Positions 1 through 7,656 are shown, counted from the stretch's first letter. The stretch: 12,382 nt of DNA from DTFZ01 sp964510055 (GCA_964510055.1 CAZDZY010000088.1:1-12382), one strand, 5' to 3'. Program-made: numbers and translations. Notes: a model not told the origin generated them from the sequence alone.

Positions 1-8
1 TAAGCCTT

Positions 9-1445
9 TTAATCCCCCCAGTAAAACTGGGGGTTATTTGTGCTAAAGCCTAAATCATAGATATCCCGGCTTTCGCCGGTCTCTCTCATCCCTATAAAGA
101 TATGATTGAAGTCTTCGCTTACCATATTTAAATAGATATCGTTTTCTATATATTGATCCGCGAGCTCTTTGCTGTTCATGCCCAAATATATCAGATCAGG
201 GTTTTCTTTATCAACGTTCCGGCTGAACGCATACCAGCCTTCACGGGAATCAACAGTCATGTTAAGCTCAGGCAGTTCATATGCCGCCGGTTTTAGAGCC
301 TCCGCACTGGAAGTTACCTTTTTGAATACTATGCTGTCCACTACGCTTTTCAGCGTCTGTTTGAGGCTGTCTGTTGTTTCGCCTTTTTTTAAAGTCAAGA
401 TGACCGATATAGCCTGGCCGTTTATCTGCGTTTGATATCTTATGCCGTCTTCTGTATATGAAACGATAAATTTGGTTTGTTTATGTACATAAACCGCAGG
501 GTCCGGCAGGGTATCTTCCTTCTGTGTTTCTGATACGGCCTTAAGCAGGCCGCCATCGGTAAGGAGATTAAAGTCAACGTATTCCGGGTCGCTGCTGCAG
601 TCTTTCATATTCACATAGATAGAGGTATCGAGGCCGGAGTCAATAAGATAAAAATAGATACCGTTTTGTTTATAATAATCCGCAAGCTCCGTTTTGTCCA
701 TCGCCATAAGATCAAGATTCGGATCGTCGTCTTTTACGTCCTGTGTAGATACGTACCACCCTCCGGGAGAATCTACTTTCATATTGAGATTATTAAGTTC
801 GTATGTTGCCGGGTTTGCGGGAAAGACCGGGAACCTTTTAAACACTATGCTGTCCACTACGCTTTTCAGCGTCTGTTTGAGGCTTTTGGATATTTTGCTT
901 CTTGAAGCCATCATAACAGCAATGCCCTGCCCGTTTTTAATTGTTATATACATACAACCGTACCCTGTCGTGCCATTAATCATAGCAGTAAAATTGATAA
1001 TGGCAAACTTTGCTTGTTTATGTTTATAGACAGATGAGTCTTTGATGGTAATTTGTTGGCCCAAATAGTTTGCATATGTCTGCATTTGGGATGCTACTTG
1101 CAGTAAAAAATTATCGTCCAGATCGTTGAAATCATCGATGTTCGAGCCTCCGGTATTTTGCATCACCAGTGCGATTTGGGTATAATCGTTTTTATTTATC
1201 ATATCCAAATAGATTCCGTTTTCTTTAAGCTGCCCTGCGAAATAGTCTGCACGGCCGGTCAGCTCCAAAGCCTTAAGAGCCGGGTCGCCTTCTTTGACGT
1301 CCTGCGTGAGCACGTACCACCCTTTGGGAGCGTCTATAGACATATTAAACTTGGGAAATACATATGTCCCGCCCGCCGCCTGCGCCGCGGGCACAGCAAG
1401 GCAAAGGCAAAGCAGTGCAAGTGTCATTGATAAAAACTTTTTCAT
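9..1445 (-). CDS. Secreted protein with three tandem copies of an uncharacterised Clostridia domain (third copy truncated)
   Basis: Protein of 478 residues. The start at 1445 is chosen because GGAGG lies just upstream and the protein then opens with a clean signal peptide (MKK, hydrophobic stretch, cleavage near AQA/AGG at 23). An in-frame ATG at 1505 would put 20 non-signal-like residues in front. Repeat 1 starts near residue 28, repeat 2 near 215 and repeat 3 near 389. Each opens with a Y-x-(F/L)-x-x-(F/L)-N-M-x-(V/I)-D...GWY pattern, followed by an (E/D)NGIY or ENDIY segment. Full copies end with TLKSVVDSIVFK. Repeat 3 has only about 90 residues instead of 174-187 and ends in QFYWGD. Similar domains occur in extracellular proteins of Clostridia without known function. 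A PsbP/Mog1-like fold is possible but is a guess. It is probably exported across the membrane, and no anchor is visible. Confidence 0.85.
   Translation of the reverse strand: MKKFLSMTLALLCLCLAVPAAQAAGGTYVFPKFNMSIDAPKGWYVLTQDVKEGDPALKALELTGRADYFAGQLKENGIYLDMINKNDYTQIALVMQNTGGSNIDDFNDLDDNFLLQVASQMQTYANYLGQQITIKDSSVYKHKQAKFAIINFTAMINGTTGYGCMYITIKNGQGIAVMMASRSKISKSLKQTLKSVVDSIVFKRFPVFPANPATYELNNLNMKVDSPGGWYVSTQDVKDDDPNLDLMAMDKTELADYYKQNGIYFYLIDSGLDTSIYVNMKDCSSDPEYVDFNLLTDGGLLKAVSETQKEDTLPDPAVYVHKQTKFIVSYTEDGIRYQTQINGQAISVILTLKKGETTDSLKQTLKSVVDSIVFKKVTSSAEALKPAAYELPELNMTVDSREGWYAFSRNVDKENPDLIYLGMNSKELADQYIENDIYLNMVSEDFNHIFIGMRETGESRDIYDLGFSTNNPQFYWGD
15..33 (-). terminator. Perfect 8-bp stem-loop overlapping the end of the secreted-protein gene
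   Basis: CCCCCAGT and ACTGGGGG form an 8-bp perfect stem with a 3-base loop. It lies within the last codons of the gene that stops at 9-11. The minus strand continues with ATTAAAAGG, so there is no proper U tract. It may act as a weak terminator or a 3'-end stabiliser, and termination is inferred only. Confidence 0.4.
328..884. repeat. Direct 41-bp repeat within the secreted-protein gene
   Basis: Bases 328-368 and 844-884 are identical over 41 positions and lie 516 bases apart. They encode the end of repeat 2 and of repeat 1 (the TLKSVVDSIVF segment). The surrounding repeat sequence is much more diverged, which suggests local gene conversion or recent recombination between copies. Confidence 0.9.
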
Positions 1446-1470
1446 TATTCCTCCCGCGGGCTGCATATCC

Positions 1471-1545
1471 GGAAATACGCCCTCAAGACTTATAGCTTGC
1501 GCCATTGCGGGCAGCTTGCCTGAAATCCTCTCCGGGCGTACTCCC
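1471..1545 (-). promoter_or_regulatory. Candidate structured 5' leader of the secreted-protein gene
   Basis: On the minus strand, GGGAGUACGCCC (1545-1534) can pair along its whole length with GGGCGUAUUUCC (1482-1471). This gives a 12-bp helix with two G-U pairs enclosing 51 bases. Inside, AGCUGCC can pair with GGC(GCA)AGCU, and an alternative GGCA-AGC-UGCC hairpin competes with it. A weak TATACC -10 at 1561-1566, with TTGATC 19 bases further upstream, would start transcription near 1554, just before the helix. The helix ends about 25 bases before the start codon. The sequence matches no riboswitch consensus I know well enough to name. Confidence 0.4.
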
Positions 1546-1643
1546 TGTATTTTCCCGCATGGTATACTGTAAAGTTTTCATTGCGGATCAAATCCATATT
1601 CAATACACTCCGGCGGTTAACTCACAGTTTTATCGGGGCTTTC

Positions 1644-3793
1644 TTATTCGCTCTCCGATATATTTTCCGAGGGTGATTCATAGAAATATGAAAGCCACAA
1701 CTGCTGGCCGGAGTCTTTCCACGCCATAAACAGCTTGTCGTCATATGCCGCGATTACGGGCGCTTTAGGGATCTCCAACTTCGTTTCCCGCATAGACCAC
1801 GAGCGATCGTTAAAAACCGAATACCATGCATGGCCGTCATATATTCCTCTCCAGGCCAAATAAAGCTTGTCCCTGTATATTGCGAGCGTCGGAGCGTCCG
1901 ACGTTTCAAATTCATAGCTGGTTATACACGCCGGCATCCAGCTTCTCCCGTCGAAAACGGAGAACCATATAAACGAATCCGTTTTGCCTTTCCATGCCAT
2001 GTAGAGCTCATCCTTATAGACTGCCAGAGCCGGAACGTCGGATGCAGCGGATTCGGCGCCAACGGCCTCCGCGGGCGACCAGCCCGTCCCGTCAAAACAG
2101 GAGAACCGGATCTGCGGATCCGTTTTCCCTTTCCATACCATGTAGAGCTTGTCCCGGAATACCGCCAGCGCCGGAGCGCCCGACGCCCCATGGTCAGCGC
2201 CGGTCATTCTCTGCGGCGACCAGTCACCGTCGTAACACGAATACCAAAGCTGCGGGTCAGCCCCTTTGGCTTTCCATGCCATGTAAAGCTTGTCCCTGAA
2301 AGCTGCAAGAGCCGGAGCGGAAGAAGATTCGACGCCTTTGCCGGCCGCGCGCTGTGCCGACCACCTTTCGCCGTTATAATCTGAAAAACACAGATCGCCG
2401 GCTTTGCTTTTCCATGCCATATATAGTTTATCCCCTAATGTCCCAAACGCAGGCGTCTCGGACGAAGCGATATCCGTACGCGTTGTAATCCGTTCACTCC
2501 ANNNNNNNNNNATTCCCCTCTCTTTGCGCCGCGCATCCGGAGCGAAGGGTCTCCGAACAGCATCATCCTCCAAGGCTGATGGGCCTTAGCCATCGCAAAC
2601 CAGTATTGCTGGCTGAGTTTCCCGGGCAAGCCCTGCTTTTCGTAAAAAAGCCTTATCATCTCCTGCCAGGCTTCGCCTATCGTCTTTGATTTCTGAATGC
2701 TTTGGAAGAAATATTCGGCAGGCTCATACATCTGCATACCTATCACGCCGCTGATATATGCAACGGCGCCGTGCTCGGTCCTTACTGTGAGGTTAATTGC
2801 CAGATCCGCGTCCGCATTGCGTACCCTTTGAAAACACGCGGGCTGCGGAGGCGTCTGCTCAAATACTTCGTTCCTGCTTAAACCGGGGTGGCTGTCGCCC
2901 CGTGTATCCACATAAGGGGAGTAAGGAGGAAACGCCGAGGCTACGGAAGTGGAGCCTATAGAGACGCACATTATCGGCAACTTAGTATTTGTAAGCTGTA
3001 TAGCGTCGGCGGCTTTCCACGGTTTCCCCGGGATCGCAAGGCTTTCCGGGTCGCCGAAACCGATATAACTCACCAGGTCGACGCCGCCGTTGATGACCTC
3101 CGTGATCTTCTCAGGAGCCAGTACTCTGTCGCGGGAGCACATGCATCCTTCGGTATTCATCTTTATGCAATCGTAATCAGTAAGATACTTGTCCGCAATA
3201 CGCTCGTTTACCTTACACGCGTCGTTAAGCCAGTCGTGCGTAGCCGTCAGCAGCGCTTTCCTTTTTGATATGTCATTATTGGAATCCGTTTCATAGCTTA
3301 TTACCTTATTCACATAGCGGCTGACTTCTTCTTCGGTAGAAACGGGGATCCGTCCCACCGCGACAACAGGGTCAAGGCTTACGTTGTCGACATTTATAGC
3401 GCCGCTGTGGCATTCGCCGAACAGTTCTCCAAAGTAACCGTTCCTGTTGCCGTCCCAGTCGTCGAAGCTGCCGTCTTTTTTGAACAGCGCGGAATAATAG
3501 AGGTCTGTCGGATAAAACGCAGTGTTCATTGCGGCATCCGATTTATGGTCCGTAACGGTGTAACGTACCGGAAATGTTGCAAAATCGCCCACAAGCATCA
3601 CGTAACGTATGCTTTGCTGCCTGTGATAGTCTTCTATACAGCGCTTGACTTTTTCCGCTTCATCCCTGCCGCTGTAATCCTTATATACTTTTTCCAATGT
3701 GATAACAGTTGTCAGCAAACCGGTGCTTTCTTTGTACCGCTTTAAAGGTGCCAGCGCCTCTGAGAATCGGGACGGTGTGATTATCAGGAACAT
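1644..3793 (-). CDS. Gingipain-like C25 pseudopeptidase with C-terminal six-blade propeller (paralogue 1; interrupted by scaffold gap)
   Basis: Residues 1-427 form a peptidase C25 (gingipain-type, caspase-fold) domain. It starts at once with FLIITPSRF and contains VMLVGDFATFPVRY, the Asp/Asn-rich DDWDGNRNGYFGE loop, DPVVAVGRIPVST, QLTN and the closing FGDPSLRM. The family's catalytic GHG is GFG (Phe246), and no Cys stands at the aligned nucleophile position (SIGSTS). After the gap, 285 residues hold six blades of the type W-S..., AP-ALA-x-(Y/F)-x-DKLYMAWKGK, WYSVFDG. The ATG at 3793 has GGAGGA at good distance. Ten N shift the frame, but both sides align without interruption to the neighbouring paralogue, so I read one gene of about 713 residues. 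No signal peptide is visible. The role is unknown; it could be a scaffold, a sensor or a binding protein. Confidence 0.82.
2502..2511. other. Scaffold gap (10 N) inside paralogue 1
   Basis: Ten N separate codon 427 (Glu) from a TGG that corresponds to Trp428 of the paralogue at 4041-6161. The reading frame is kept only if the true missing length is 2 modulo 3. If the two flanking T bases are the same base, the sides may simply abut (GAA TGG). The ten N are therefore most likely a placeholder and not a measured length. Confidence 0.9.
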
Positions 3794-3834
3794 ATAATAT
3801 CCTCCATTTTTCCCTATTCGCCATATATATTTAT

Positions 3835-3863
3835 ATTATAACATAAAAACTATAAAATGTTGA
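3835..3863 (-). promoter_or_regulatory. Promoter of C25 paralogue 1
   Basis: On the minus strand, TCAACA (-35, 3863-3858), exactly 17 bases, then a perfect TATAAT (-10, 3840-3835). The -10 lies 42 bases before the ATG. The same architecture precedes the other two paralogues. CGAATAGGG just before the ribosome binding site is also shared with paralogue 3. Confidence 0.7.
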
Positions 3864-3981
3864 TGAATATTAGCATTTTCGTTATATTTTGAGATTCGGC
3901 GCAAAGTATCCGCTTCATTGTTTTCATTTACTACTGGAATTAAAATACCGATGGCTGATGCGAAGGGAAAAGCCTATATAA

Positions 3982-4006
3982 GACAGCGCCCCGGCGGAGC
4001 GCTGTC
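3982..4006 (-). terminator. Stem-loop downstream of C25 paralogue 2
   Basis: GACAGCGC and GCGCTGTC form an 8-bp stem with a 9-base loop, about 35 bases after the stop codon of the gene at 4041-6161. The minus strand continues TTATATAGGCTTTT, a poor T tract. The stem sequence resembles the terminator after paralogue 3, which supports a common origin. Confidence 0.55.
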
Positions 4007-4040
4007 TGTTTTGAGTGCCGTTAAGTTTTTTTCTATCAAC

Positions 4041-6161
4041 TTACGGTGATACGTAGTATGAATAATACAACTGCTGGTCAGGATCTCTCCACGTCATCAG
4101 CAGCTTGTCGTCATAGACCGCGAGAGCCGGAGCTTTGGATATACCGGCCGCCGCTTCAACCGCCCGTTTCGGGGACCACGCGCTCCCGTCAAAAACGGAG
4201 AACCATGCCTGCCCGTTCCCCTTCCAGGCCATATACAGCTTGTCCTTATATACAGCCAGAGCGGGAGCGTCGGATATTTCAAATTCAGTGCTGATAACCG
4301 CAGCAGGCGACCAATCCGACCCGTCAAAAACGGAGGACCAGATAAGCGCATCCGCTTTACCTTTCCAGAACATACAAAGCTTATCCCGGAACACCACAAG
4401 CGCAGGGGCGCCGGATGCCCCGTGGTCGGCGCCGACCGTTCTCTGCGGCGACCAGTCGCCGTCGTAATACGAATACCAGAGCTGAGGGTCGCCGCCTCTT
4501 GCTTTCCAGACCATATAAAGCTTGTTATCGTAGACGGCAAGCGACGGGTTGAACGAGGCGCTCCGGTCAGCGCGCGTTATGCGCTGCCGGGTCCAGACTG
4601 CTCCGTCGAACACGGAATACCAGATAAGCGGGTCGGACTCTTTGCCTTTCCATACCATGTAAAGCTTGCCCTTATAGGCGGTGAGAGCAGGCGAACCCGA
4701 AGAATCGTGATCTTCGCTTGTTACCCGATGTGCCGACCATCTTTCCCCGTCGAAGACGGAGTACCACAGGTTCGGGCCGGTCTTGCCTTTCCACGCCATG
4801 TATAACTTATCCCTCAAAGTCCCAAGCGCGGGAGCTTCAGACGATCCCAAGTCCGTACGCGTTACCTGCTTTTCGAACCACCTTCCGCCTCCCGCTCCCT
4901 GCATCCTCAGCGAAGGGTCGCCGAACAGCATCGTTTTCCACGGCTGGTGAGCCTTTGCCACCGCAAACCAGTACTGCTGGTTAAGTTTCCCCGGAATGCC
5001 CTGTTTCTCGTAAAAACGCTTTATCATCCCCTGCCAGGCTTGCCCGACCGTATACGAGCCCTTAACGCTTTGGAAGAAGTATTCCGTCGGCTCGTACATC
5101 TGCATTCCGTTTAGCCCGCTTACATACGCGGCGGCGCCGTGCTCCGTCCTGACAGTAAGATTCGTCGCCAAATCAGAGTCCGCGTTGCGCACCCTCTGAA
5201 GGCACGCGGGCTGCGGAGGCGTTTCCTCAAATACCTCGCCCCTGTTTAGACCGGGGTGGCTTTCTCCGTAGATATCGGTATACGGGGAGTAAGGCGGGAA
5301 CGCAGAGACTACCGAGGTGGAACCTATAGAAACGCACATTACCGGCAGTTTGGTATTAGTAAGCTGCGCCGCGTCGGCTACGCTCCACGGCTCTCCGGGG
5401 ATCGTAAATGTCCCGGTATCGCCAAAGCCTATATAATTCACCAGATCGACGCCCCTGTTTATCATATCTGTGATCTTTTCGGAAGCCAGCACCCTGTCGC
5501 TTGAGCATATGCATCCTTCGGTGTTCATCTTTATGCAATCGTAATCGGTAAGATACTCTCCCGCTATGCGCTCGTTTACCTTGCATGCGTCGCTGAGCCA
5601 GTCGTGAGTGGCCATCAGCATAGCTTTCTTACGGGAGCTTTCTTTATACGCGTCTGTTTCATATCTTATGACCTTGTTCACATAACGGACTACTTCTTCT
5701 TCAGTGGCTACCGGGAGGCGCCCCACCGCGACCACAGGGTCGAGGCTCACGTCGTCGACGTTGACCGGTCCGCTGTGGCACTCGCCGAACAGCTCCCCGA
5801 AATAGCCGTTCCTGTTACCGTCCCAATCGTCGAAACTCCCGTCTTTTTTATAGAGCGCGGCATAGTAAAGATCGGTCGGGCAGAACGAAGTGTTCATAGC
5901 CGCGTCCGATTTGCGGTCTGTAACGGTGTAACGTACCGGGAAAGTGGCGAAATCGCCCACAAGCATTACGTGGCGGATACTTTGCTGCCTGTGATAATCT
6001 TCGATGCATCGCTTGATCTTCTCCGCTTCATCCCTGCCGCTGTAATCCTGGTATATTTTTTCTAATGTGATTATAGACGTCAATAAACCGGTGTTTACCT
6101 TGTGCTGCTTTAACAAAAGCAGCGCTTCTGAGAACTGGGACGGCGTAATGATTAATAACAT
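4041..6161 (-). CDS. Gingipain-like C25 pseudopeptidase with six-blade propeller (paralogue 2, intact)
   Basis: Protein of 706 residues, the only complete long paralogue. I chose the ATG at 6161 because GGAGGA precedes it and the protein then starts like both other copies; a TTG at 6185 would add eight residues that overlap the ribosome binding site. Residues 1-427 are the C25 domain, with VGDFATFPVRY, DDWDGNRNGYFGE, VAVGRLPV and FGDPSLRM. The catalytic His of GHG is Phe246 (GFG). The strand that carries the nucleophile in gingipains reads LPVMCVSIGSTS: Cys276 is four residues early, and Gly280/Ser281 occupy the Cys site. From Trp428 follow six blades of 42-48 residues (consensus: APALAVY-DKLYMAWKGK, WYSVFDG, WSP), a pattern typical of lectin-like or sialidase-like propellers. 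No signal peptide or membrane segment is visible. Proteolytic activity is not expected, and a binding role is inferred. Confidence 0.92.
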   Translation of the reverse strand: MLLIITPSQFSEALLLLKQHKVNTGLLTSIITLEKIYQDYSGRDEAEKIKRCIEDYHRQQSIRHVMLVGDFATFPVRYTVTDRKSDAAMNTSFCPTDLYYAALYKKDGSFDDWDGNRNGYFGELFGECHSGPVNVDDVSLDPVVAVGRLPVATEEEVVRYVNKVIRYETDAYKESSRKKAMLMATHDWLSDACKVNERIAGEYLTDYDCIKMNTEGCICSSDRVLASEKITDMINRGVDLVNYIGFGDTGTFTIPGEPWSVADAAQLTNTKLPVMCVSIGSTSVVSAFPPYSPYTDIYGESHPGLNRGEVFEETPPQPACLQRVRNADSDLATNLTVRTEHGAAAYVSGLNGMQMYEPTEYFFQSVKGSYTVGQAWQGMIKRFYEKQGIPGKLNQQYWFAVAKAHQPWKTMLFGDPSLRMQGAGGGRWFEKQVTRTDLGSSEAPALGTLRDKLYMAWKGKTGPNLWYSVFDGERWSAHRVTSEDHDSSGSPALTAYKGKLYMVWKGKESDPLIWYSVFDGAVWTRQRITRADRSASFNPSLAVYDNKLYMVWKARGGDPQLWYSYYDGDWSPQRTVGADHGASGAPALVVFRDKLCMFWKGKADALIWSSVFDGSDWSPAAVISTEFEISDAPALAVYKDKLYMAWKGNGQAWFSVFDGSAWSPKRAVEAAAGISKAPALAVYDDKLLMTWRDPDQQLYYSYYVSP

Positions 6162-6201
6162 AAAACTCCTCCATTTCTCTCCCAACTGTCATGTTTACTC
6201 A

Positions 6202-6230
6202 ATCATACCATATAAAACTATAAAAGTTGA
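6202..6230 (-). promoter_or_regulatory. Promoter of C25 paralogue 2
   Basis: On the minus strand, TCAACT (-35, 6230-6225), 17 bases, then TATGAT (-10, 6207-6202), 41 bases before the ATG. The -35 and its flank (TATAGTTTT in the spacer) match paralogue 1 closely. Confidence 0.65.
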
Positions 6231-6320
6231 TTTGTTTACATAATATTTATTATTTTTGTTTATTTTAGTATAACTATGATGCGTCTGAAGTGTAAATGTG
6301 ATATAAATTCGTGTTACTCT

Positions 6321-6352
6321 CCGGCGCTTTTTCGCCGGGGCCGTTCCCCCGG
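6321..6352. repeat. Overlapping GC-rich hairpins
   Basis: CCGGCG-CTTTTT-CGCCGG is a 6-bp perfect stem. The adjacent CCGGGG...CCCCCGG can form a second hairpin that shares bases with the first. It lies upstream of paralogue 2 and far from any stop codon, so its role is open. It could end a short minus-strand transcript starting near 6480. Confidence 0.45.
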
Positions 6353-6380
6353 AAGTCATCTGGCTTTTTGGGATTATTAA

Positions 6381-6479
6381 TCAATCTTTCTGTTTCTTCC
6401 TGTTAAAGCTCCGATAAAGCGTACAGGATGCGGTCACCTCTTTTATCGATATATATCCGGGATCACTGATAGTATCTGC
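6381..6479 (-). pseudogene. Possible remnant of a TetR-type helix-turn-helix regulator
   Basis: The minus strand has an open 32-codon stretch ending in TGA at 6381-6383. It contains GYISIKEV followed by TLYRSFNRKKQ. TetR-family DNA-binding domains typically read like GxxxTSIKEIA...GVSKGTLYRYFKNKEEL, so the pieces are in the right order, with the segment between them shortened. There is no convincing start codon or ribosome binding site; a GTG at 6437 sits directly on an AGAGG. The resemblance is short and may be chance. Confidence 0.25.
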
Positions 6480-6692
6480 TCTTAATTAATTATACCACAT
6501 TTTGATGGGATTAAATACGTTTTTTAAGATATTTTAATATTTAATGTACTAATATATCGAAAAAAATCCCCCAATGCGTAATAGAATCGCAGTGGTACAA
6601 CCATAGTAATATGCTAAATGTATTTACTGTCTTACGGTTTCCGCCGCGCCTCAAAAGCTTTCGCTGGAGCCCAAGATAGAAGGCGGCTAAAG

Positions 6693-7628
6693 TCATTCGA
6701 AGAAACTCATCTGCTCCCGCTTTGAGCTGATCTGTTTCCTTTCGGTTATTTCGTCGCCCTCTTCGGCGCGGCCGCAAAGCAAAGGCGAATCTTCGCAATA
6801 CAACCCGCCGCTGCGCACAGCCGCGCCTTTACCGCCGTTCGCGTAGCAGTATCTGCAGCCGCTCCGGCATGTGCCGTAAGCGCCTATGTCAACGCTTTCG
6901 GCGCACCCGCAGGCGGGGCGCTGGTTCCTGTCTTTCAAGGCGGCAGCGGGCGCGCCCGTTATTCGGCTTATCAGCCGCGGGTCTATGCAGCTCGCGCGGC
7001 CTATCCCCAGATCGCCGAGCTCTATCAACTCGGCGCATGACTCGATATTGAGCCCGCAGCCAAAGGCCGCCTTCGGCAACTTTTCGGCAATATAGCGCTT
7101 TTCTCCATCTGAAAGCTCGCGGACGCCTGTCTCTGTCATGCTCTTTTCGATTTTAGGATACATGTCTATAAAACTTATTATACACTTTTCGGTATAGCCT
7201 TTGAGGCTTTGCGCTATCTTTCCGAAGCTCTCTTCATGAAAATCCAACACGTACTTGCCGCTTAATAATATAGGGTCATACCTCCATATGACCCTTTCGG
7301 GGCCTATGGCGTCCGACAGCCTTTTGAATGTATCTATAACTTCGCGTTTAGGCGGGAGGCCCGGCTCCATATCCCGTCCGTAAGGGGTGAGGGTGAACTG
7401 GAAATAGTAACGATAGCCCGCGAGCTCTCCGAGCCGAGGCAGCATATCCGCCGGGTTCTTCGTCCAGAAGACGAAACAGTCCACGTCCTTTGGGGCAAGG
7501 CTTACCTCCGAGACTTTATGGAAGCTCATTGGGTTCCTTACCAGCGCGTACCCTTCCCTAAGCCGGTTAAAAAACCAGCCGGAGTAATAAGCTGGGAGGT
7601 CGGTACGCCTGCTGGCGCTGACGATCAT
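6693..7628 (-). CDS. DUF1848 family protein with C-terminal radical-SAM-like Fe-S motif
   Basis: Protein of 311 residues. The opening MIVSASRRTDLPAYYSGWFF, the segment FVFWTKNPADMLPRL (residues 52-66), YYFQFTLTPYGRDMEP and VIWRYDPILLS (113-123) are typical of DUF1848. Near the C-terminus stand Cys240 and Cys242, then Cys254, Cys258 and Cys261 in a CxxxCxxC pattern, the spacing that holds the 4Fe-4S cluster of radical SAM enzymes, where it is normally N-terminal. The family is uncharacterised, so a redox or radical role is inferred. The ATG at 7628 has only a weak AAAGG site. The gene sits between C25 paralogues 2 and 3 on the same strand but has its own -10, so co-function is not shown. Confidence 0.88.
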   Translation of the reverse strand: MIVSASRRTDLPAYYSGWFFNRLREGYALVRNPMSFHKVSEVSLAPKDVDCFVFWTKNPADMLPRLGELAGYRYYFQFTLTPYGRDMEPGLPPKREVIDTFKRLSDAIGPERVIWRYDPILLSGKYVLDFHEESFGKIAQSLKGYTEKCIISFIDMYPKIEKSMTETGVRELSDGEKRYIAEKLPKAAFGCGLNIESCAELIELGDLGIGRASCIDPRLISRITGAPAAALKDRNQRPACGCAESVDIGAYGTCRSGCRYCYANGGKGAAVRSGGLYCEDSPLLCGRAEEGDEITERKQISSKREQMSFFE

Positions 7629-7656
7629 AGCTAAAAGCCTTTCATGTGATGGGGAT

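Larger units (their letters stand above)
6162..6692. other. 531-bp intergenic region
   Basis: It contains the promoter of C25 paralogue 2, a pair of overlapping GC hairpins at 6321-6352, a possible regulator-gene remnant at 6381-6479, and AT-rich sequence with a TATAAT near 6487-6492 on the minus strand. Beyond the stop of the DUF1848 gene at 6693 I see only a weak TGCG/CGCA hairpin, followed on the minus strand by GGGGGATTTTTT near 6565, as a possible terminator. No intact gene was found. Confidence 0.6.

Noticed and set aside
1446..1505. N-terminal extension of the secreted protein from an ATG at 1505
   Set aside because: It would place 20 residues before a clear signal peptide. The ATG at 1445 has GGAGG and gives a normal leader.
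2435..2573. Two separate genes or a true frameshift at the N stretch
   Set aside because: Both sides align without break to the intact paralogue; the ten N are best read as a placeholder gap.
3770..3810. ATGGAGGA as a start of an overlapping leader peptide before each C25 gene
   Set aside because: The ATG overlaps the ribosome binding site itself. The out-of-frame reading ends at once in paralogue 1 and differs in the others, so it is likely chance.
4097..4540. Open frame of 147 codons on the minus strand inside the propeller region
   Set aside because: It is a shadow of the repeated blades in another frame; the blade pattern fits only the main frame.
6541..6798. Open frame of 85 codons on the minus strand near the end of the DUF1848 gene
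   Set aside because: It overlaps the real gene in another frame, is rich in Arg from GC-rich sequence, and has no ribosome binding site.
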